46,083 bases of DNA. Origin: CAKSQF01 sp051868045 (GTDB lineage Bacteria > Bacillota > Clostridia > Oscillospirales > CAG-272). Location: positions 1 to 46,083 of the forward strand of contig JBJDZN010000009.1 in assembly GCA_051868045.1 (NCBI GenBank), in the 5' to 3' direction. Below are positions 25,371-31,957 of the stretch, piece by piece. A model generated the notes under the pieces. The model made no database searches, was not told the origin of the DNA, and saw only the letters and a list, made by a program, of their open reading frames with translations. Position numbers and translations under genes: made by a program. How positions within the stretch are numbered: position 1 is the first letter of the stretch; the number at the start of each line of letters is the position of its first letter.

Positions 25371-26648
25371 TTGGTAAACGAACATCGTATCAATCGGGTA
25401 GTCTTCACCGAGGAAATGAAGAAAACCCATACCATCCTGATCCCCACCATGCTTCCCATGCACTTCCGGTTGATTCAGAAGGTTCTGGAGCAGAATGGCT
25501 TTACCACCGTCCTGTTGGAGAATATGGGCGATCAGGTCAAGGAATGCGGGCTGAAATATGTCCATAACGATACCTGCTATCCGGCACTTCTGGTTATCGG
25601 ACAGTTTCTGGACGCTCTCCAGAGCGGCGGATATGATCCCCATAAGGTTGCGCTGCTGATCTCCCAGACAGGCGGCGGATGCCGTGCCTCCAACTATCTC
25701 TCCCTGCTCAGAAAGGCACTGGATAAGGCAGGATACGGCTACATACCCGTGCTGTCCATCAATTTCTCCGGTCTGGAATCCCAGCCGGGCTTCAAGATCA
25801 CCGTCCCCATGCTCTACCGCATGGTGTATTGCGTTCTGCTCGGCGATCTTCTGATGCTTCTGCGCAATCAGGTTCGCTCTTATGAAAAGGTGCCCGGCAC
25901 TGCCGAGGCATTGGCACTGGAGTGGACCGAGCGTCTGGCGAAGCAGATGGAAGGGAAGATGAGTTATCGGAAGATCAAGGAGACCTATGTGGAGATTCTC
26001 CATGACTTCGATAAGATCGAGCGTTCCCGGGAGCCCAAGATCAAGGTGGGCATTGTAGGGGAAATTTTCGTGAAATTCTCCCCGCTGGGCAATAACGATC
26101 TGGAAAAATTCCTCGTCAGTGAGAACGCCGAGGTGGTCATGCCCGGATTTCTGGATTTCTGCCTCTACTGCGTCTATAACGGAATCATGGATGAGCGTCT
26201 GTACGGCACGGGCAAGCTGTACGCTCTCGGATGCCGGGTCATTGACAAGTATCTGCTCGGCAAGCAGAAGGATCTGATCCGCATCATCAAAGAGAATTCC
26301 ACCTTCCGTCCCATGACTCCCTTTGACCATACCCGTACCCTGACCAAGGGATATATCGGGCTTGGAGCAAAGATGGGAGAGGGCTGGCTCCTGACCGCCG
26401 AAATGCTGGAGCTGGTGGAGCAGGGCGTGAATAACATCGTCTGCACCCAGCCCTTCGGATGTCTGCCCAACCATATCATGGGTAAGGGCATGATGAAGCC
26501 TATCAAAGAAAACCATCCCGGCGTCAATATCGTGGCAATTGACTATGATCCCGGTGCCACCAAGATCAACCAGGAAAACCGAATCAAACTCATGCTCGCC
26601 AATGCTCATGCCAATGAGGAGGCAAAAGAGCAGAGTCAAAACGTATAA
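25371..26648 (+). CDS. 2-hydroxyacyl-CoA dehydratase-like partner subunit
   Basis: This 425-residue protein matches the C-terminal part of large clostridial activase-related proteins and resembles the cysteine-containing dehydratase B subunits. Potential cluster ligands lie in HNDTCYPALLV, QTGGGCRASNYLSLL, FLDFCLYCVYNG and VCTQPFGCLPNH. The start is TTG 25371, with AAAGGA exactly 11 nt upstream; no ATG or GTG is suitable. The frame begins in what would be the linker of fused homologues, RVVFTEEMKKTHTILIP. It almost certainly works with the preceding protein, 61 bp upstream. The reaction is unknown. Confidence 0.82.
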   Translation: MVNEHRINRVVFTEEMKKTHTILIPTMLPMHFRLIQKVLEQNGFTTVLLENMGDQVKECGLKYVHNDTCYPALLVIGQFLDALQSGGYDPHKVALLISQTGGGCRASNYLSLLRKALDKAGYGYIPVLSINFSGLESQPGFKITVPMLYRMVYCVLLGDLLMLLRNQVRSYEKVPGTAEALALEWTERLAKQMEGKMSYRKIKETYVEILHDFDKIERSREPKIKVGIVGEIFVKFSPLGNNDLEKFLVSENAEVVMPGFLDFCLYCVYNGIMDERLYGTGKLYALGCRVIDKYLLGKQKDLIRIIKENSTFRPMTPFDHTRTLTKGYIGLGAKMGEGWLLTAEMLELVEQGVNNIVCTQPFGCLPNHIMGKGMMKPIKENHPGVNIVAIDYDPGATKINQENRIKLMLANAHANEEAKEQSQNV

Positions 26649-26689
26649 CCATAGCTGAACCTTAAAAATCCACTATAAAGGAGCATATT

Positions 26690-27592
26690 ATGGAAAAAAT
26701 CAAGTTTATCACCGACTCGGGCAGTGATATTACCCTGGAAGAGGAAAATGCCCACGAATCTCTTCAGATTCTGAACTTCAAGGTCACCCTTGGGGATCTG
26801 GATTTCGTCAGCCGTGTGGATCTGACCACCGATCAGTTCTATAAGGCACTGTCCGAAACCGAAGCCATGCCGAAAACCGCACAGCTTACCGTTTTCGAGT
26901 TCATGGATGCCTACGAAAAGGCGTACAATGAGGGTTATACCCACATCCTGGTAACGCTGATCAATAAGGAAGGTTCCGCAACCTACGGCAACAGTGTTGT
27001 CGCAAAGGATCGCTTCTTTGAAGAGCATCCCGATGCGGTTGGCAAGCTCACCATTATGGTCATCGACAGCCGAAGCTATACCGGCGGGTACGGTTATCCG
27101 GTCAAAATGGCCGTCAAAATGGCAGAGGAAGGGAAGAGTTTTTCCGAGATTGTTGCCTATGTACAGGATGTGATCGACCATCTGGTGATTTATTTTGCTC
27201 CTTATTCCCTGAAATATGCCCGTAAATCGGGACGAATTCCCGGAGCTGTCGCCGTTGTGGGCGAGGCAATGGGAATCAAGCCCATCATGCGCATCTATGA
27301 CCATAAGATCGTCAATTCCGAGATGGTCAGAGGCGAGAAAAAGCTGATCGGAAAGATTGCTGAGAAGGTCATGTCCGAAATTGAGCTCGGCACTCCCTAT
27401 CAGGTGGTCTACGGCGACACGCCCCCCGATGGCGAGGCGATGTCAGCAGAGATGACCCGCCTTACCGGCTATCCTCCGGTGGAATTTTATCAGATCAATC
27501 CCATTGTGGCATCCCATTCGGGACCTCGCGTGGCAGGTGTTATTTTCCGTTCCACCAAAGCAGAGGGAAGCCGTAAGGATCAAGAAGAATAA
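26690..27592 (+). CDS. degV: DegV family fatty-acid-binding protein (FakB-like)
   Basis: DegV/FakB proteins hold a fatty acid in a deep pocket and present it to the kinase FakA for phosphorylation. The 300-residue protein has the N-terminal FITDSGSDI motif and the mid-domain GSATYGNSVVAKD serine region. APYSLKYARKSGRIPG, a conserved arginine-containing stretch, and a C-terminal NPIVASHSGPRVAGV loop are also present. AAAGGAG precedes ATG 26690. Position directly before fakA strengthens the FakB assignment. Bacteria often carry several paralogues with different chain preferences; which this one prefers cannot be read. Confidence 0.9.
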   Translation: MEKIKFITDSGSDITLEEENAHESLQILNFKVTLGDLDFVSRVDLTTDQFYKALSETEAMPKTAQLTVFEFMDAYEKAYNEGYTHILVTLINKEGSATYGNSVVAKDRFFEEHPDAVGKLTIMVIDSRSYTGGYGYPVKMAVKMAEEGKSFSEIVAYVQDVIDHLVIYFAPYSLKYARKSGRIPGAVAVVGEAMGIKPIMRIYDHKIVNSEMVRGEKKLIGKIAEKVMSEIELGTPYQVVYGDTPPDGEAMSAEMTRLTGYPPVEFYQINPIVASHSGPRVAGVIFRSTKAEGSRKDQEE

Positions 27593-27642
27593 GTATAAAC
27601 GGAAGCTTTCTGATGCATCCTTATTAAAATCCATATGGAATA

Positions 27643-27676
27643 TATGCCTTTTGCACTTATCCTTGCAAAAGGCATA
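27643..27676 (+). terminator. Hairpin downstream of degV
   Basis: TATGCCTTTTGC (27643-27654) pairs perfectly with GCAAAAGGCATA (27665-27676) around a 10-nt loop, 50 nt past the degV stop. The following ATATTTG is only weakly T-rich. It likely separates degV from the independent fakA transcript. Confidence 0.55.
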
Positions 27677-27700
27677 ATATTTGCATCTGACCGGGGATCT

Positions 27701-27707
27701 TTCGACA
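27701..27707 (-). promoter_or_regulatory. Spo0A-box sequence upstream of fakA
   Basis: TTCGACA at 27701-27707, with flanking bases giving TTTCGACAAA, matches the Spo0A box in reverse orientation. It is about 50 bp upstream of the fakA -35 element. It also forms the left arm of a CGACAAA/TTTGTCG inverted repeat (27703-27709 with 27719-27725), so it may instead be part of a hairpin. Confidence 0.35.
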
Positions 27708-27756
27708 AATCTTTCGCTTTTGTCGGCGAAATCTGCACTTTGATCAGATTTTCCTC

Positions 27757-27785
27757 TTGACAAGCGCAAATATTTGTGCTAGAAT
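27757..27785 (+). promoter_or_regulatory. Sigma-A-type promoter of fakA with palindromic spacer
   Basis: TTGACA (27757-27762) and TAGAAT (27780-27785) are 17 bp apart. The spacer is filled by a near-perfect 16-bp palindrome (27764-27779) with core CAAATATTTG, a natural operator position. It does not match the FapR or FabT consensus as I know them. Confidence 0.75.
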
Positions 27786-27851
27786 ACCCATATGACCTTT
27801 GTACCTATTGTGTCAGGATTTTGAATTAAGTATTAAGGGGATCCTTTCTGT

Positions 27852-29534
27852 ATGAGTGAAAACAAACAAAGTCAAAACGAATCCACCGTGAAACTGGACG
27901 GTGCCACCTATGTGAGCATGGTGGTTTCCGCCGCAAATGCGATCGACAACAAAAAGGAACAGATCAACGATTTGAATGTCTTCCCGGTACCCGATGGGGA
28001 CACCGGATCCAATATGAGCATGACCATGAGTGCCACCCGCCGGGAGCTCAGCGACATGAATGGCTCTCTGTCCGAATGTGCAGATAAGGTGGCAAGTATG
28101 TGCCTGCGCTCTGCAAGAGGCAACTCCGGTGTCATCCTGTCCCTTTTCTTCCGTGGGCTTGCCAAAGGGTTCAAGGGAAAGGATTTTGTGGATGCCGTGG
28201 ATATCCTTCATGCCTTCCAGCAGGGCGTAGAGGAGGCGTATAAGGCGGTACAGTATCCTACCGAGGGTACGATTCTGACCGTCATGCGTGCCTGCGTGGA
28301 CACGGGACTTCAGAAGGCGGTCAATTCCGACTACGGCGTCGCAAATTTGTTTGATTATATGGTCGAGGTTGCGGATGCAACCCTGAAGAAGACCCCTGAA
28401 ATGCTTCCGGTTCTCAAGCAGGCAAACGTGGTGGATGCCGGCGGCGCAGGATTTCTTGCCATACTCGACGGTATGCGTTCCGCACTGAGGAACAATCCAG
28501 TTCGTTCCACTAAGGAGTCTGCTCCCGAAAGGGCAAAATCTGCCGATTTTTCTATCTTTGAAACCGAAAATATCGTAAATCCCTACTGTACCGAGTGCAT
28601 CGTCACCAAATCCTCCGAATATGCAGGTGAGGGCAGGGTGGATGCCTTCCGTCAGTTCATTCTTTCGGCGGGCGACAGTGCTGTTTTCGTGGATGACAAC
28701 GAGATCATCAAGGTTCATGTCCATACCAAGGATCCCGGATCCGTTCTGTCCGAGGCACTGAAGTACGGATCCCTCTACACGGTCAAGGTAGAGAACATGA
28801 AGAATCAGCATACCCAGTTGGTGGAAGCCGACTCGACACCCGTTGAGGAAAAGAAGCCTGAGGTGGCTTCTGCCGAAAAGCAGTACGGATTTGTTGCCGT
28901 CACCCCCGGCGAGGGAATCAAGAATGTATTCACCGATCTGGGTGTGGATCGCTTTGTTTACGGCGGTCAGACCATGAATCCCTCTACCGAACAGCTTCTG
29001 GAGGCTGTCCTTTCGACTCCCAGCGAGATCGTCTACCTCCTGCCCAATAACAGCAATATCTGTCTGGTTGCCAATCAGTGCAGCAAGCTGTGCGAGGAGA
29101 AAACGGTCATCGTGATCCCGACGGTCAGCACTCCCCAGGGCGTCGCTGCCATGCTTGCCTTCAGCCCCGATGAGACCCCCGATGAAAATACCGCCAATAT
29201 GACCTCTGCGGCATCGAATGTTCTGACGCTGGATATGACCTTTGCGGCGAGAAACAGCGAGTTTGACGGTCAGACCATCCGGGAGGGTCAGATTCTGGGT
29301 CTTGTCAACCATAAGGTCACCTATGTCAGCGATACCAAGGACGATTGTATGGAAAAACTGGTGGAGCATATGCGTGACGCATCCTTTGTGACCTTGTTCT
29401 ACGGTGAGAATGTCACCGAAGAGGAGGCGGAAGCCACTGCTGCACACCTTCAGGAAGTTCTCGGCGATGATGTGGAGATCAGCGTTCTCCCCGGCGGTCA
29501 GCCCCTGTACTATTATATTATCTCGGTGGAATAA
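27852..29534 (+). CDS. fakA: Fatty acid kinase FakA (DAK2/YloV family)
   Basis: FakA phosphorylates fatty acids bound to DegV/FakB proteins, allowing exogenous or recycled acids to enter phospholipid synthesis. The 560-residue protein begins with a DAK2-type ATP-binding domain: NVFPVPDGDTGSNM (about 42-55, with D48 and D50 as metal ligands) and RGNSGVILSLFFRG. VVDAGGAGFLAILDG follows, then a middle domain with ECIVTK and VHVHTKDPG, and a C-terminal DegV-like domain. The length is typical. It has its own promoter although it lies just after degV. Confidence 0.94.
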   Translation: MSENKQSQNESTVKLDGATYVSMVVSAANAIDNKKEQINDLNVFPVPDGDTGSNMSMTMSATRRELSDMNGSLSECADKVASMCLRSARGNSGVILSLFFRGLAKGFKGKDFVDAVDILHAFQQGVEEAYKAVQYPTEGTILTVMRACVDTGLQKAVNSDYGVANLFDYMVEVADATLKKTPEMLPVLKQANVVDAGGAGFLAILDGMRSALRNNPVRSTKESAPERAKSADFSIFETENIVNPYCTECIVTKSSEYAGEGRVDAFRQFILSAGDSAVFVDDNEIIKVHVHTKDPGSVLSEALKYGSLYTVKVENMKNQHTQLVEADSTPVEEKKPEVASAEKQYGFVAVTPGEGIKNVFTDLGVDRFVYGGQTMNPSTEQLLEAVLSTPSEIVYLLPNNSNICLVANQCSKLCEEKTVIVIPTVSTPQGVAAMLAFSPDETPDENTANMTSAASNVLTLDMTFAARNSEFDGQTIREGQILGLVNHKVTYVSDTKDDCMEKLVEHMRDASFVTLFYGENVTEEEAEATAAHLQEVLGDDVEISVLPGGQPLYYYIISVE

Positions 29535-29559
29535 TCCCTTTTCCTGTTACCCACAACCC

Positions 29560-29597
29560 AAAAGCACTTTAGAAGATCAAATTCTAAAGTGCTTTTT
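29560..29597 (+). terminator. Intrinsic terminator after fakA
   Basis: A 15-bp perfect stem, 29560-29574 with 29582-29596, with a 7-nt loop, runs into TTTTT (29593-29597). It lies 25 nt past the fakA stop. Confidence 0.9.
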
Positions 29598-29643
29598 CGA
29601 TTTGTCTATATTTTTGTGAGAATACGATAAAAATTACAAAAAT

Positions 29644-29737
29644 ATTGTGTAAGATGCACAATTATGTGATAAAAAATCAGGTCAATCTGTGAATTGACAA
29701 AATATGGTAAATATGATATAATAATGCGTAAGATGCA
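29644..29737 (+). repeat. Direct repeat GTAAGATGCA flanking a promoter
   Basis: GTAAGATGCA occurs at 29649-29658 and again at 29728-29737. The second copy covers the predicted transcription start. The first lies within an inverted repeat, ATTGTG (29644-29649) with CACAAT (29657-29662), upstream of the -35. The arrangement suggests a two-site operator. Confidence 0.45.
29694..29722 (+). promoter_or_regulatory. Consensus sigma-A-type promoter of the AT-rich lipoprotein gene
   Basis: TTGACA (29694-29699) and TATAAT (29717-29722), both perfect matches, are separated by 17 bp. The leader is about 31 nt. This is among the strongest-looking promoters in the window. Confidence 0.88.
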
Positions 29738-29760
29738 AAAATTTGAAAGAGGTGTAATTC

Positions 29761-30615
29761 ATGAAAAAATGGTTAGCGGTAGTATTGATTGCTTTCATGT
29801 TGGCAGTTATGCTGTCCGTTCTGGCAGGATGTACAGAAGGGGTTGCCAATCATAGCTACGGCAATCAAACAGGGAAAACGGCTTCCGATCAAGTGGAAGA
29901 GACCTCTCGAAATTTGGGAACCGTAACAACCACAACCTCTTCTGCTGAAATGGATCATGAGATTCCGGCAGAAGAATGGGCTTCGGTTTACTATCAATCT
30001 GATGAATATAAGAACAAATATCCTGCTCAAAGCGATTTGGCTTGGTGCAGTGATTCGGAGGATAACGATGTTAAGATATACCCGATTGATGTTTTTCCAT
30101 TCTGGTTATGTGAAGGTACCTCGTGGAAAGAGGATCAGATTTTAATTTATATCAATATGTCGTATTATCGTACCTCCAATTCCGTTCTCATTGCCGGAAC
30201 CCGTAACGACTATGATGCGGCAACAAGAGCCTATTTTACGGATCATAAATTTGCGGTAAAAGTATATATCATCGGTTTGACAGACGAAGTGTCTGAGGAT
30301 GTCTATCCGGGTTCTTATTACAATGAAGAAGTATTCGGTATTACAGATGACGCCTCCAGAATGGAATTCCTTCGGGAAGAAGAGAACTATTTTGAATCGC
30401 TCGGCTATGAGATTATAAGAAATCATACCGTCTATCATGATTATGGGGGAGATTTCATCCTGATTGCGATGAATTTTACAGAATTGGATTCACTAGTCGT
30501 ATCGCAGCCGGACAGAGACACAGAATATGTATCCTTTGAAGCACGCTTGGACAACGAAATGTATGTCATGACCATCCCGTATTACAGCGAGCTTGGCATG
30601 TATGAGGCTGAATAA
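29761..30615 (+). CDS. Predicted lipoprotein of unknown function
   Basis: I do not recognise this 284-residue protein. It begins with a lipoprotein signal peptide ending in lipobox VLAGC (C24), then a Ser/Thr-rich linker to about residue 60, then a globular region rich in Tyr, Asp and Glu with alternating hydrophobic strands. No catalytic motif is apparent. A ribosome binding site AAAGAGG precedes ATG 29761. It is monocistronic, with a perfect promoter in front and a strong terminator behind. Its base composition and codon choice are visibly more AT-rich than its neighbours, which suggests later acquisition or different selection. Confidence 0.75.
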   Translation: MKKWLAVVLIAFMLAVMLSVLAGCTEGVANHSYGNQTGKTASDQVEETSRNLGTVTTTTSSAEMDHEIPAEEWASVYYQSDEYKNKYPAQSDLAWCSDSEDNDVKIYPIDVFPFWLCEGTSWKEDQILIYINMSYYRTSNSVLIAGTRNDYDAATRAYFTDHKFAVKVYIIGLTDEVSEDVYPGSYYNEEVFGITDDASRMEFLREEENYFESLGYEIIRNHTVYHDYGGDFILIAMNFTELDSLVVSQPDRDTEYVSFEARLDNEMYVMTIPYYSELGMYEAE

Positions 30616-30629
30616 GCCATGACCAACAA

Positions 30630-30668
30630 GGCTCCTGCACCGTTTTTTTCGGTGCAGGAGCCCCTTTT
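30630..30668. terminator. Bidirectional terminator between convergent genes
   Basis: A 13-bp perfect stem, 30630-30642 with 30650-30662, has a loop of seven T and is followed on the plus strand by TTTT (30665-30668). It serves the lipoprotein gene on the plus strand and sits immediately downstream of the GH32 gene on the minus strand. Confidence 0.8.
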
Positions 30669-31749
30669 ATTCAAAATACCAGAAAGTCGCCGTGTATTCG
30701 CCCTTGTTGACGAACACCTCTATGATGTTCAGATCCCGCAGAACCTCCACGCAGTCGATATGGGGGTATTCTCTTTCGCAGAGAACCTTTCTTCCGTCGT
30801 ACAGACGAATTTTGTTCCCTTCCACGATGACATGAGGGTCGCTTGTCACAAGAAGATTTTGCAGAGCCTTGATGGGGTAGTGCCGCAGAACGCCGTTTTC
30901 GCAGCTGACCTTGCGGGGAACGGTCAGCGCACCGGTGGTGACATCGCTTTTCGGGCGATCCTCCCGCCAGGTGTGAATCCAACCGAAGGAGATTCGCCGT
31001 CCTGACTCATCGGCGAAGGACTGGGGCGCATAGTAGTCGGGTCCCGACTCGGTGTCGAATCGCTTTTCGGGGGTAAAGGTCTGACCGTCAAAATCGCCCA
31101 TCAGCGTGATGACCCGATAGGGATGGTCCGACACCATGGAGAAGGACAGGAAGTACTTGTCCCCCATTTTGAAGAAATCGGGGCATTCCAGAATCGGTCC
31201 GTACTGGCTGCCCGACAGCAGGATGCCCGGCGACTGCCAGTGAAGCAGATCGTCCGAACGGTAGTGAAAGATCATGCCTACGCCGTTCTCGCCGCCGGCG
31301 ACCACCATGTAGTAGTGACCGTCGATGAAGCTGACCTTAGGGTCCCGGAAGTCTCGGTTGGTGCCTGCCGGAGGGGTAATGATCAGGGGATTCTCCTCCG
31401 ATTTGACGAAATGCAGACCGTCGGTGCTGATTGCCGTGGATTGGGTTTGCCCCATTTCACGGGAGACCGAAGTATAGAACAGATGGATGGCACCGTCTTT
31501 GACCACGGCAGAGCCGGAAAAACAGCCTCCCTCATTCTCGTAGCTCTCATCGGGGAAGAGTGCAATGGGCTGATGCTCGAAATGGAGCAGATCGGTGGAG
31601 GTGGCGTGTCCCCAGTGCATACGGTCCCAACGTAGCGAATGGGGATTGTGCTGATAAAAAATGTGGTAAACGCCGTCTTTCTGACAAAGCCCGTTGGGAT
31701 CGTTCATCCAACCCTTGGGCGGTTCAAAGTGAAAAAGCTGTCTGTTCAT
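30667..31749 (-). CDS. Compact GH32 family beta-fructosidase
   Basis: GH32 enzymes hydrolyse beta-fructosidic bonds in sucrose, sucrose 6-phosphate or fructans. The five-bladed propeller is intact: nucleophile D17 in WMNDPNG, transition-state stabiliser D136 in FRDPK and acid/base E178 in ECPDFF. There is no signal peptide, so it should act in the cytosol. At 360 residues it is about 100 shorter than usual: the C-terminal beta-sandwich is reduced to roughly 85 residues, yet it ends with a recognisable EVFVNKGEYTATF segment. No sugar transporter, fructokinase or LacI regulator is adjacent. AAAGGA precedes the start by 7 nt. Substrate specificity cannot be read. Confidence 0.9.
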   Translation of the reverse strand: MNRQLFHFEPPKGWMNDPNGLCQKDGVYHIFYQHNPHSLRWDRMHWGHATSTDLLHFEHQPIALFPDESYENEGGCFSGSAVVKDGAIHLFYTSVSREMGQTQSTAISTDGLHFVKSEENPLIITPPAGTNRDFRDPKVSFIDGHYYMVVAGGENGVGMIFHYRSDDLLHWQSPGILLSGSQYGPILECPDFFKMGDKYFLSFSMVSDHPYRVITLMGDFDGQTFTPEKRFDTESGPDYYAPQSFADESGRRISFGWIHTWREDRPKSDVTTGALTVPRKVSCENGVLRHYPIKALQNLLVTSDPHVIVEGNKIRLYDGRKVLCEREYPHIDCVEVLRDLNIIEVFVNKGEYTATFWYFE

Positions 31750-31806
31750 AGGTCTGTCCTTTCATGTTTATATATCCGAAACTGCGTTTTGAGATCATCC
31801 GAACCC

Positions 31807-31835
31807 AGTATATCACAGAAAATTTCATTTGTCAA
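31807..31835 (-). promoter_or_regulatory. Sigma-A-type promoter of the GH32 gene
   Basis: On the minus strand a perfect TTGACA (31835-31830) is followed after 17 bp by TATACT (31812-31807), giving a leader of about 50 nt. No catabolite-responsive element consensus was recognised nearby. Confidence 0.82.
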
Positions 31836-31871
31836 GGAATTAAATAAAATGTAAACATCCGTTCATAGCTC

Positions 31872-31900
31872 TTGATTTTAGGAAAAAAGTATGCTAAAAT
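31872..31900 (+). promoter_or_regulatory. Sigma-A-type promoter of lon
   Basis: TTGATT (31872-31877) and TAAAAT (31895-31900) are 17 bp apart. The promoter is divergent from the GH32 promoter. No CIRCE inverted repeat or CtsR heptamer was recognised, so heat-shock control of lon is not evident. Confidence 0.65.
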
Positions 31901-31957
31901 AAATGGAATCCATTAAATTGGCTGAACTGGGCTTTTTGCCCGTTAGGAGACTATAAA

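Noticed and set aside
31053..31059. TGTCGAA match inside the GH32 gene
   Set aside because: Coding position far from any promoter; chance expectation covers it.
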